Below, in pieces: positions 34,022-45,329 of a DNA stretch of 64,000 bases (its first letter is position 1; the number at the start of each line of letters is the position of its first letter). This DNA is from Saussurea involucrata (taxonomy: Eukaryota; Streptophyta; Magnoliopsida; Asterales; Asteraceae). The DNA lies in assembly GCA_033807775.1 (NCBI GenBank), contig CM066315.1:58434820-58498819 (forward strand), in the 5' to 3' direction. The notes under the pieces are model-generated. The model saw only the letters and a list, made by a program, of their open reading frames with translations, was not told the DNA's origin and did no database searches. Made by a program: the position numbers and the translations under genes.

Positions 34022-34402
34022 AAACATGCAAATGAATTTCAACCACAAATCGGTCTTCAAAGTACAATAATTGTGGAAAAAAACAGTAAAAGCATGCAAG
34101 ATTCGTCTAAGTACATGGGCTGAAAGTGTAAATTTTCAGGGACCAAAAGTGTAAATTTTCAGGGACTAAAACTGTAAAATTGGCCCATCGCGGGCTATCG
34201 TGGGCTGCGATCGCGGGCAGGGACCAAAAGTGCACCGCGGCCAAAGTTGAGGGGCTTCGCGGGGCATTTGGGGCCAAAATACGTGCCACGTCAGCCCTAG
34301 CCCGCGATCGCGGGATCCATCGCGGGTATTTTTGCAAAATGAATTTTTTTTGGGTATTTTGGTAACAGTTGGTCAAACTTTGGGTATTTTAATTAATTTC
34401 CC
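34022..34402. repeat. Right TIR of the MULE
   Basis: Inverse of 29428-29807. It ends ATTTTAATTAATTTCCC at 34402 and is followed by the TSD copy taatttaag. Promoter elements for the minus-strand coiled-coil gene would lie here. Confidence 0.92.
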
Positions 34403-35593
34403 TAATTTAAGAGCATCTTCAATAAATTTTATGTAATTTCTTTAAAATTAAAAATTAAAAATCAAATCTCTAAATAAAGTCACATTTCATTCCAACAGAT
34501 TCTTTATTTTAAAATTTTCAACATTAATTATATTATTAAAATAGAGAAAGGTTCAAACGAGAACGCTAACTATTTACGAGAACACGAGAACGGTCGTCCA
34601 TGTACAAAATCACTGGTGATTCGCGATCTGGTAGCGGGCGACCTGGGACGCGACTTGCAAGTCGCGCGAATCACCAATGATTTTGTACGTGAATCACCAG
34701 TGATTTTGTACATGGACGATCGTTCTCGTAAATAGTTATCGTTCTTGTTTGAACCCTAATATATAAGTTTACTATCCGAATACACTTTTTGTTTGAAAAA
34801 AAATTAAGTGGAAATAAATAAAAAACGAATCTCTCGCATGTATCAAATTTTAGAAAATTCTTTAAACTTGATTTTTTTTTTCTCATTTCTTATATTTTAA
34901 GAACAAGATAGAAAAACCGTTAAACTCAAATCAAAAACAAAATCTTCATTTTCTTTATTTTAGAGAAATTGTTGGAGATAATATAACCTATCAATGGGTA
35001 GCATTGCTTTTTATATCATAATATTACTGGTTGTAATAGCAAGAATAGTAGAAAGATATAATCTAAACCATTTACATTTATTTTTATACAACTCTCTTTC
35101 ATTAAAAATTTGAATAAATGGGTATTAATTCAAAATTAAATGTAAACAACAGATAATCACCAGTTCACCACAAGATTTTTTTTTAAATCTTCAAAAACAT
35201 AAATAATAACAGGTTTTAGGTATTTTTTTTAGCATTTTGAATGAATGTCTTATATATTATTTTATTAGATATGTTTTTTAAAAGGTTTATTTGATATGTT
35301 TTATTTATTCATATAAAGATGTTACATATAACATACTGGAAAAATGGAATAATGTCTAGTTAAACATTTGTACAAGTCATCGCTGTTTTGCTCAAGACTC
35401 TCGATTATTCATATTGTGTTCGAGACCAGCGTCGAGTGGGAAGGGGAAGATTTGCTTCATTCCACCGTTCTACAAGAATCGTCTCGCTCGATTACTCTAG
35501 ACTCGAACAAGATAGGCAAATCACGCTATTCTGATCACTGATTTATGATTGATATTCGATTCTCTGCTGTAATTCAGAGCTAGAAACCAGAAG
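34403..35593. other. AT-rich spacer and promoter region of the LPA1-like gene
   Basis: No ORF of note. It contains the foldback MITE at 34549-34757. The segment from about 35380 to 35593 is less AT-rich and is probably the 5' untranslated region. Confidence 0.4.
34549..34757. mobile_element. Foldback MITE
   Basis: Two arms of about 75 bp (34549-34625 and 34680-34757) are inverted copies: ggttcaaacgagaacgctaa against its inverse, and cgtccatgtacaaaatcact against its inverse. The centre is GC-rich. No TSD could be fixed, so the superfamily is open. Confidence 0.75.
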
Positions 35594-38500
35594 ATGAAGA
35601 AGGACAAATCTGTGTTAATAGCAAGCCCTAGCGGAAGTATCGAAGCAAAATCATCTTCTTCCAACAAAGTATTCTTTCCAGAAGAAGAAGAATCGGAGAA
35701 GCAACAAACTAGTAATGACTTCCCTTTGCCCGCAGGCACTCGTAATGGTTCATCCAAATACGATTTCGTTAAGGTTTATTCTTTATATAATCCTTTAGAT
35801 TGGTTCCTACTTCTTGTTTGTGTTGTATTATTTTGCAATAAGTTATCGGTAATCTGGTTATTGCCTTTATCAGGAAAATGTTGTTCCGTAGTCAAAATAC
35901 ATGATTTTAGAGAACAGAAAAAAATCTCAAGAACTCTCATGTAAATTAAAAGAATAACCTTAGAGTACATTCCCAATAGCGGTTTGATTTTTTTTTTTTA
36001 TGAGACGAACGGATATGACTCAAAATGCGAAACTGATTTTTGTTACAAAGTTGATCACCATCAATTTGGAAATTGAAAAGTCATCTGTTTAAACATGCAG
36101 TCAAAGTGTAATGTATCTTGGATTTAAGGGAGTATTAAATTCATTATTCTCCTTAGTTATACATGCAAATAACTGATATTTTATTGGTTCTGGGTTTTGT
36201 TTATTTGATTTCAGGTGAAAGTATGGTTGGGTGACAATGCTGATCACTACTATGTCCTCTCTAGATTTTTGCTTAGCAGAATGTTGACTGTTACTAAGGT
36301 TTTGCCTTCGACCTACTTTATCTTAGACTTGGGACAAAAGTGTTCAATTTATTTGTTCTGAATTGCTTTGTTTTGATTTTACTTCCATTTTAGAAGTATT
36401 TGCATGTTTAACTGAGATTGATTTGACAGTTGAGTGACTTTGTCTCAGTGTCTTGAATAATGATAATTGTTAAATATATCAATGTTGCTTGAAATAATCT
36501 GTAAATGCTGCAAGCCCATATGATTCACTATATAATGTATATGTGAGGTTCTCCCCTTAGTAACAGTACGAAGGATAACATTGTCAATAACGAAAAGTAG
36601 TTATTGTCTCCAAGAGCCAAGAGCAGATTTTATAGTTCATGAGATGTCTAAATGAAAATGAGGCTATTATCTGCATAAGAAGGGAGAGTGCAGTTACAGC
36701 AGGCATTGTTGTTGTGCTACTTTATGGCCCTGATATCCCTTTTCCAAAAGTATCTTATATTTCTACATACGCACAAACACATGAAAGTTTGAGCTCATTT
36801 AAAAGATGTTAAGATTGCAGACACATGTAGGTTATGTATGCATGTCCAATTTGATTTTTTAAGTTGTCTTTTACCTATATAAATCAAGACATATAACAAG
36901 AGGGTTATTGCAACATGAGCATATATTTCAAAAAGGACCCTCTGATTCCAAAGGAATCCATTGGGCCCCTTAGGATCCCAACCACTATTGAAGAAATTAA
37001 AAAGATTATAATGCCGGAAACCAAGCATGGGATATGTATGATGATTGATAATATAATTAGGTAATAGAAAGGCACATTGTAGTATATCTTTGTTTTAAAG
37101 TTAGTGAAATTGTTGACTTGTTATAAGTGTGACCACAATAGCTTATACCACTTCCATTCCAAATGTGTTTCTTTGATGCATGCACAAATCATTCTAATTC
37201 TCCGTTAATATGATATCTCTGGGGAGATCATTTACTTTTTATCACTAGAAATATTTCAAAAATCATGTTTACATATTATATAGAGATTGGTGCCTTATCT
37301 TGAGTGGTAGTAATTGCTATGAGAAGTTATTTAATGAATAAAGAGCTTGTAGAAATGGCAGTCAAATTTCTTTTACACCCATTAGATATGGAAAGGAGAT
37401 GCAAAACATTTTAGCTAGTTTAAGAACTAATTTGGATTTGGCTTATTTTTTGAGGAAAGATTTAAAAAAAAAGTCATTTAGAATGTTTATTTTGATAGCT
37501 ACGTTGTGTTTTGCTATTTTTCAGTTATGACACATTAACAACCAGGATCAAGTGAATCATAATAAGTTTTCATTGGTTTCCATGTGACACGTATTTTTTT
37601 CTCTTTATTACCGGCTTCCATCCTTTTTTTTTTCAAACTAACATGACATTGAGTTAAACATCATAATCCTTTCTTTTCAGATTCCTAATCATGTGGCCCT
37701 AAAAATTGCTCTTGAACTCAAGAAGCTGCTCATAGATAATAGCCTTCTGGACGTGTATGTCATCGTATCACATCTTCTAATTGCTACCATCTTGCTGCTA
37801 TATGCATTTCTAAAATATTATGTTCTTTGTTTGCAGCTCTCAGTCTGATCTGGAAGCTAACTTGTTTAAGGTATATTACTTTGAGGTCCATTTTTAACTA
37901 TTTCTCTTTTTTTACTACTTGTATCTCTTTGAAGTGATTTAGTTATACTCTTATCAATATTTCCAATATGTCAAAACATCTCAAGATTACTGAAGATTTG
38001 CAAGTTGTATTTGGTATATTGTTCTTTTGTCATTATCAAATAAAGGATGTATCATGTATGGTTCACTTAGATGCCCTAAGAGATATACGTACCTCCATCT
38101 AAAGTCTCTGCTAACTTTGTTTTCAGCCTACCCCAACTAATTTGAGTTAAGGCTTGGTCGGGTGAAACTTATGTCTTAGAAATGATCCATGTAATACAAT
38201 CTTTGGAAGTATCTTTTAAGCAAATAAATAGGCTAAGGTAAGTATAATAATAAACATCAGTGCACCCCACTGAGTCACCTGCTGAAGGTGGTCCGACCAA
38301 AGCTACTAGGAGGAATGCCCAAAGGGCGAGTAAAGAAAGCAAAAGCATCACTAAGACCGTCTCATGAAGACTGTAGTCTGGAATGTCATGGGGTTAAACA
38401 TGAAAGAGAAAGATCGTTTGTGCTTTTTATAGTTATGCTACTTTCATCGCCAAAGGAGTAACAATAACCGTGAGTTTTCACAAACTTACTCTTGAAATTC

Positions 38501-41285
38501 TGTTGCTGGGACTATGCTTGCAGCTCATGGAACGGCGGGGCTATGGGCAAGAGTATATAAATCGTTACAAGATGATGACTAGGTATGTCCAAACTCCCAT
38601 ATGTTCATATTCAGTTGGAATGGGTTCCTTAGATTCACTTTCAATAAGGCGGGATATTGACATTGATACTGATCATACTCATCTGCTATCAAGAAGATTT
38701 TGTAATTGATATTACCAAATTAACAATACTCTATACAAGTTGGATCTTTTTTTAAAAATTTAGTTTAGATAAACTAGATATGTGAACCAGTAACATTGAT
38801 CGTATTTGTTCTATGGGAGTAAGTACTTTGCTGTCTACTGTATATAAGGTGATATATAAAACAAACAAATCTTATAAATGCTGAGTTTATTCTTCTATTT
38901 TATCTCCTTTGTAGATTTCACCATCAAAGAGTACCATTGGTTATCCTTGTATGTGGCACAGCGTGTGTTGGAAAGTCTACTATTGCTACTCAACTTGCGC
39001 AAAGGCTAAATTTGCCAAATGTTTTGCAGGTGAATCTGTTTACCTTTTTTCTCCATTCTGCAAGTACATAATTTGCTCTAATGTACACACTTGTGCACAC
39101 GCGATACATAAAGAGATAATCAACTCAATTTGTGCTTCACATGACATTTGTTCTTCTTGATGTTACAGACGGATATGGTTTATGAATTGCTAAGGACATC
39201 GACAGAGTATGTAACATATCCATGCCTCTTGTTCTTATCTTCATGCTATCATCTTGTATGCACAAATGCTATTACTTTCTAGGTCCCCAACAATGAGGGT
39301 ACTTTTGAAGCTTAATTTATTTTAGTGTGGCATATTAGAAGGCTTATACTCCATTTACTTACCTCAGTGCACCTTTGACATCTTCACCTATTTGGGCACG
39401 AGACTTCAACTCCTCAGAGGAGCTAATTACTGAATTTTGCAGAGAATGCAGAATTGTTCGGAAAGGTAATGTACATCATCTGGTTAAAGCAGGTTGTAGT
39501 TGGAACGAATATTGAAAAACTTTCTTTGATCATGTTTTGTCCTAGGTTTGGCTGGTGATTTGAAGAAAGCAATGAAAGATGGGAAGCCAATCATCATTGA
39601 GGTACAAAACCTATGTGTTGGAAATATTTACCCTTTTTGCCTTCGAAAAAAAAGACACATGTTGACACAATTTCTGAGTTTGCCTCACAGGGGATGCATG
39701 TGGATCCTAGTATATACCTAATGGATGAAGAGAACAAATCACCACATAATGTGCCAGTGAAAGCAGAAGAGTCAAATTCTTCAAAAATGGATGAGAATGA
39801 CATAAAACATATGGAAAATAATGCTTTTGCTCTTACCACTCATGATGAGAATATCCCACAGAGTGAGAATTCCAAGACAGAAGCAAATTTTGCAGAAGAC
39901 TCGGATAAAGTTTCAGATGGCCTCAAGTCTGTTCGTCTTGTTGATCATGCTGCTGGTAGTAAAACTTAGCTCTTAATCTAATCTCTGCTTTAATTTTTTT
40001 CGTTCTTCGTAGACTTTGGCTTCTTTGCCACCAAATATTCCCGGTTGATGTTAACCTCCTTCAGCTAGAATGACTACAACGTGCAATCTGCAGAAATTTC
40101 AACCGTTGTTATTGTTTCTTTGGCCATTCAGGTGATAATACGAAAGATGAAGCGGCAGATGGTAATCCTATTCTAACAAGAGAAAAATCTGGGGTAACTG
40201 AACCAGTAATAATTCCAATAGTCCTAAAAATGGCAGAATTCGATCATAAGGTAACAAGATGTTATGTTACCTTAATACATTTCTATGTTCTCACAAATTG
40301 AATCGTCACACACTATCTTGTTTGTGTGTCCAAGGGAGAGGAGGGGTGGTATATTTTGTCTTTTTTGATAATATAGGTCTTCTCCTGCTCTGATGTTTGG
40401 TGTTTTTGACATGAAACTGAAGCATGATCAGATTTTAAACAATTCCTATAGTTATATATTTTTAAGAAATTTCATCAAAATCTCTTTTTCTTCTTATCTG
40501 CAGGCATTACTAGAAGAGTGGATATCTAGTCGAAAATTCAGTGATAAGTATCCGATCCAGGTATGAAAATCTTATGGAGCGTTGTGTAGCACTTTGAATT
40601 GCTATTTCACTCATATTTCTTGTTTTTGAACCTTTTCAGGAAAAAGATAAATTAATTAGCAACTTGAAAACCATTCAAGACTATCTGTGCTCATTCAAGT
40701 CACAGGTACACTCGCATCACTTGTTCTTCTCTGGCGTTGAAGTATTAATTACATCGCAAGCTGATTTGGATGAGGGTTTAATTTTTGTGAAATCTGTGAA
40801 CAGGGATTGACAGTTGCTAATATATCAGCTACGACATTCCCACAAACACTTGATTGGCTGCACAATCATCTTCTTCAGGTATTTCAGTCTTGGCTGGCCC
40901 ATCTTCCCATTCCCATACTTCTTGTTGCCTCCCAACTAGTTTGAGGAGTTGGTTTTTGTGGGGTTGATTTATTCCTATAAAATGCTGTTGGCGACATTGA
41001 TCTGTAAATGCTCATATGGTTTAACAAAAAGAGCTTAATTCTTTCTCAATTGAAAGTCAAGACAATCTCCTAAAGTCAATATCTTGAAATTGTTAAGAGG
41101 CATGCAGGTCAACTAGAGTTGGTGATATAGCTTTGGTTTTTGCCCAACAAAGTTGATACGAGGATTTTTTTATTTTCTTTTTATCTCCCTCTGATTGATC
41201 CCTGAACTTTGTGGTTTTCCAGTGTATTGAGCAAGGTATGTCATCTGCCTCCAAAGGAAGCAATGGTCAGACCGGTGGAAGTTAA
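35594..41285 (+). CDS. LPA1-like: P-loop NTPase, LPA1 / 2-phosphoglycerate kinase-like, 460 aa, 15 exons
   Basis: Exons: 35594-35773, 36215-36298, 37681-37754, 37837-37870, 38524-38582, 38915-39029, 39169-39206, 39368-39465, 39546-39601, 39691-39955, 40132-40250, 40504-40560, 40640-40705, 40804-40878, 41223-41285. All have GT-AG ends and the phases sum to 1383 nt. The N-terminal part is an ATP-cone-like region (LSRFLLSRMLTVTKIPNHVA). Residues 157-166 CGTACVGKST are a Walker A loop; RDFNSSEELITEFCRECR and PIIIEGMHVDPSIY follow, as in rice LPA1 and its Arabidopsis homologues. In rice, LPA1 loss lowers seed phytic acid; the biochemical substrate is not settled. The known plant homologues are longer as I recall, so this copy may lack a C-terminal extension, or later exons may be missed. 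No break is visible. Confidence 0.88.
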
Positions 41286-42053
41286 TAGTAATGTTGACCA
41301 CAGGTATCCATCATGCTACACCTCTTCTGTCATCCGTTTTTCCATATGTAAAAACTATTTACAAGAATCTAGGTTGTAGCAGAAACCATCCAGATTAGTT
41401 GACTCGGTGGTTAGAAACTTAAGTTATGCCAATGAGGCTATGAATCATTCCTGTTTCAATTCAATACCGAATAAGAGGATCTTCATGCTTATATGGGTCA
41501 GAACTCAGAAACAGAAGAGAGTAATGGCATGCCATGCTGTTTATTGCAAGTGCTTATTTAGATACCATATTGTGTTGTGTTTGATTATATCATATAATCT
41601 CAGATATGTGGTTGGGTTGGATCCTTGTGATATTGCGGCTCCGATTGAACAATAAAGAAACCTGCTGCTCGCTCGCCATCCTTTCTCGAAGGCCTGCTGT
41701 ACGATGATGGTTAGCATGAAAGGTGGAGTTTAATGAGTTGCCAATAGAGAGCTGTGTGCCAAATTCTCCATCGGAAAGGTTGGAAGAGTATGTTAAACTA
41801 GATAATCTATGTTTACTCATTGTACTTATTCAAGCTGATACTTGTTAGTTCTTCAAATTATATAATTAGTATAAGCATTTTCAGACCAAACCAACCCGGT
41901 AAATCCTATTTGAAAGTAGGGTCGGGTGGAGATGTACACAGACCTGACATCTATCTAATAAAGTAGAGCTCTGTCTCAAAAAATAGAGTGACTGTTTCTA
42001 TAAAGACTCCCGGCTTGTGAAAGTTTGCAAGCAAACAAGTAACAATTGGTATA
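41286..42053. other. 3' flank of the LPA1-like gene
   Basis: Probable 3' untranslated region and spacer. An 82-codon frame at 41407-41655 has no recognisable content and lies downstream of the stop, so it is not called. Confidence 0.4.
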
Positions 42054-42069
42054 AACATTTCATATCTTT

Positions 42070-42250
42070 TTTTTTTTGATAGGGTTCCTGGGCCTTCGGC
42101 CCAGTACATCCCTGACAAACACACCGACCGCGAAGTAATGCAGTCTTGAGATAATCCCCAGTGGCCACAAGTGCTGCGTGTGGGACTCGAACCCGGGCAA
42201 GCGCTATGAACTCCCCAGGCCCTTACCACCACGCCACAACCCTTGTGGTT
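42070..42250 (-). mobile_element. tRNA-derived SINE, 16-bp TSD
   Basis: On the minus strand it starts AACCACAAGGGTTGTGGCGT, has an A-box-like TGGCGTGGTGGTAAGG and a B box GGTTCGAGTCCCA, and ends in a poly-A tail (the T run at 42066-42077). The direct repeat aacatttcatatcttt flanks it at 42054-42069 and 42251-42266. Length is about 180 bp. RNA polymerase III would transcribe it from the internal boxes. It moves by LINE-encoded reverse transcription. Confidence 0.88.
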
Positions 42251-42266
42251 AACATTTCATATCTTT

Positions 42267-43064
42267 AGATTAAGGTGATCGATTGTTTTTAACCAAAAAA
42301 CAAATGAAGTGTCAAATGATTCAACATAGAAAAAGCACTTATTTTTTGTACCGGTTCTGAAAGAGCAAAAAAAGGGGACGTTTGTAAATAGGAACGAGAA
42401 CATGTTATTAGTTTTAATAGTTTTCTAATTTTAACCAAAAATGTTATACCCTTCTCGAGACAGGAAAAAAGATACTGAACTGACCTATAAGATGATCGGC
42501 TTTTTTTTTGAAAGAGAAATCGCACGAAAAAGAAAGCAGGATCACAACCGATTTTGAAGGGGAGTTTCGAGATTGATGAACCCTTTAACTGACGGCCAAA
42601 TGCCAACGAAGGCCATAAGGGTATGTAATAAACATACAAACAATTGTTACATTCACATTATAAGGTAATTAATATACCAAAAAAATATTGATTTAACGGT
42701 ATATGAGTTGTCTATAAATAAAATCTCTCAAAAAGTATAGGATTCAAACCTTATTAATATAAAGAGTTCACGAGTATTTATTGTATATAAATATTATATA
42801 CATCATAAATCAACAATTAAAAATAAAATCAAAATTAATTTAAAACTAGGACCATCATTTAAGAAACTGGATTTTTCATTCCTAAAAACCTATATTCAAA
42901 ACTTACCCAAGATGTATGATATTTAAATGATGACTAAAATACAAGTGAAACTCATAATTATTTCACAAACAAAATGAAAAACTAGTTTGGGTGCGCCCTT
43001 TTTTTTCATGATTTTACTGGTATTAATCGTAGAAGAAAAAAGAAAAGAATTTTGTTGGATAGAT
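42267..43064. other. AT-rich spacer
   Basis: No gene, RNA or repeat recognised. Confidence 0.4.
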
Positions 43065-43322
43065 GGGGGTGTTTGGGATTGCTTATTTAAAACAACTTAT
43101 GCTTATTTTTAAAAGTGTTTATCAACTTGTGTCATGTTAAAAAAGAGTTAGGGTAAAAATGTAATTTGGACAAATAAGTTAGAATGGATTAACTTATCAA
43201 AAATAACTTATTTGGGAAAAAGTTGTGCTTTTTTTTTCCAATCAAAACACTAAAATAGGTTATTTGCGATGAGAAAAACAATAAGCAAATAAATAAATAA
43301 AAAGCAATCCCAAACACCCCCA
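43065..43322. mobile_element. Small MITE
   Basis: Ends GGGGGTGTTTGGGATTGCTT and its inverse (aagcaatcccaaacaccccc) bound 258 bp with no ORF. The interior repeats aacttatt / aataagt words in both directions. No convincing TSD. Confidence 0.7.
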
Positions 43323-43428
43323 AAATCTTTCATTTTATTTTCACAAACACGGTGAAATAGAGGGATTGTACAAAAAGGCCACCTTTGCCAAAACCCTAGA
43401 AATAAACCCTCCGTCTCCAGTTCCATCA

Positions 43429-44087
43429 GGCTGCGTTTGATATGCAGACTATATGGGACGAGACTTAACAAGATGGGACTAAACTTGGAGATTACCATTT
43501 TACCATCATTAGACATCTGATTATATACAAACCCTACCCAAATTCGTGAGCCTCCATCTCCATTTTGCCTGAACGACTTCATCCCCTCGGTTTCATCTCG
43601 TTTCATCCCATCGATTTCATCTCCATTTTGCAGGTACGATTTACCCTTCTCTTCTTCTCCATCTCGTCGATTTCATGGTCAATTTCTCTTGCTATTGTCT
43701 TCTCCATCTAGTCGATATATGCGATTTTTTCTTGCTGATATATGCGATTTTTCTTGCTGAAATATGCGATTTTTCATGCTGAAATATGCGATTTTTCTTG
43801 CTGATATGTGCGATTCCACCTACTGTTGATATATGCGATTACACCAACTGTTGATTCCTGTTGATTTTTCTGCTGTTGATGTATGTATGTATGCGATTTT
43901 TTTTCCAGCAGTGGCTACTGTTTGTTTCTGCTAATGTTTGTTTCTGCTGCTGTTGATATATATATGTATGTATAACTATCAATAGATGTATGTATGTATG
44001 CTGTTGATGTATGTATGTATGCTGTTGATGTATGTATGTATGTATGTATTTCTGCTGTTGATGTATGTATGTATGTATTTCTGCTGT

Positions 44088-44133
<46 letters not shown>

Positions 44134-44468
44134 GTATGTATAACTATCAATAGATGTATAGTTAAACATTGTGTAAAAAACATAACCAGTGGCAAACTTT
44201 ATTTGCTCCTTGGTTTGTAACATAAAGTTATTTAAATAAATTTTGGTTGATTTGTGTTATTTATAATCATTATATGATATAAAATAACATTAGACAGCGC
44301 TTAAGGGCAATCTGGTCATTTTAACAGTTCTGTCCTGTCCTGTCCAGCTTACCAAACGCAAAACAGACAATTAGTCCTGTCCTGTTCTAGTCGTACCAAA
44401 CGTAGGACAGACAATTAGTCCTGTCCCGTCCTGCCCCGTCCCATCCAGTCTGCGTACCAAACGCTACC
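43429..44468. mobile_element. MITE-like element upstream of RRP15, TSD tca
   Basis: Left end GGCTGCGTTTGATATGCAGA; right end, inverted, GGTAGCGTTTGGTACGCAGA; the flanking word tca is at 43426-43428 and 44469-44471. The terminal 120 bp carry gtcctgtcctgtc-type words. The middle is taken up by minisatellites. It ends about 90 bp before the likely first splice donor of the RRP15 gene (near 44561), so it may supply promoter sequence. Confidence 0.65.
43714..44145. repeat. Minisatellite and microsatellite array
   Basis: 43714-43845 holds six units of about 22 bp with TATGCGATTTTTC and TTGCTGA. 43870-44080 holds gctgttgatgtatgtatgta units. 44090-44121 is (TA)n, followed by (TATG)n. The ORFs here, rich in Thr, Tyr, Ile and His, are by-products of the repeat. 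Confidence 0.9.
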
Positions 44469-45329
44469 TCAACGACGACTCGTTCCCTCTGCTGTTCACA
44501 TCGATATCTACCACTCTAGGGCTCCGGCTCTCTTGTTGTCGCCCACTTCTTATCTATCCGGCGTAAGTATTTCTTCTACAAAATCACCAAGTACTGTTTG
44601 AATACTGCGTTGATGAGTAATGGGGCTTTGTTTATCGCTTGGTGATAATGTTGATTGTTACTTTGATTATTTAGTATGATTCTGAATGAAGAGTTGTTGT
44701 GTGTTTGGAGTCTCTGATGTTGTGCTACCTCTTTGTTCCAAACAAAATCTACTTTTAGGTTTGAATATCAAACAGTGTATTTTTCATCTTCAACAGGAAC
44801 GAAATTCTTTGTTAATTGCAGCGATATCTTTAATCAATTTCGTATGTGGATGGTGTTTAATTTCACTCGGTATTCTGATTTTTTGCTTTGTTCTTAACTG
44901 TTGGGTACGATTTTTAGTGGATTGGGATTTATAAACAACACCTCTGTTTTATCCTCTATGAATTCAAATTCTTTGTTAAAACGAGCTTGTTGATAAATTA
45001 CAAGTTGGTAAGTTGTCATGGCATTAGTTCAGTGTTGTGTTTACTAGCTAATTTGGGCGTTTTTTTGGAGGGGTTTCTTTGACTATCTTGGACTTGTATT
45101 ATTTTTGATGAATTACTTGAAGATTAATACATGCATGAATTACATGTATTTATGGTTGAAAGTGCATTATAAGTAGAGGTGGTCTAGGCGTGGAGTGACT
45201 TCTCATTATGTACAATATCCAACCGCAATTCTTAACTGGCGACATTAATTTTATCCATTCAAACTTGCCTACTCATCGCTTTGATAATTTTATTTTTAAG
45301 ATTTTGAGCTGAGCCAGGGGATTTGTGCG
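44469..45329. other. 5' region of the RRP15 gene, probable untranslated exon and intron
   Basis: A GC-richer segment 44469-44560 ends in a good donor (ggc/gtaagt). An acceptor before the ATG at 45330 (ttttaag at about 45300, or gagccag at about 45316) would close a leader intron. No ORF of note. Confidence 0.45.

Larger units (their letters stand above)
29428..34402. mobile_element. Complete Mutator-like element (MULE), 9-bp TSD
   Basis: A 4975-bp element bounded by GGGAAATTAATTAAAATACCC inverted repeats and a perfect 9-bp duplication taatttaag (29419-29427 and 34403-34411). The TIRs are about 380 bp, GC-rich, with CGCGATCGCG palindromes. It carries an intact spliced transposase on the plus strand, a coiled-coil gene on the minus strand facing it, and a long foldback between them. 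The exact TSD, long near-identical TIRs and open transposase suggest recent insertion. The gene layout (two convergent genes started from opposite TIRs) is that of maize MuDR. Confidence 0.94.

Noticed and set aside
41407..41655. Extra exon or gene after the LPA1-like stop
   Set aside because: The 82-codon frame has no family resemblance and lies in the expected 3' untranslated region.
42110..42245. tRNA gene (B-box text GGTTCGAGTCC on the minus strand)
   Set aside because: There is no cloverleaf of tRNA length. The poly-A tail and TSD show it is a SINE.
43839..44223. Two ORFs of over 100 codons on the minus strand rich in Thr, Tyr, Ile and His
   Set aside because: They are translations of the TATG and (TA)n repeat array, are open in more than one frame, and have no ATG context or homology.
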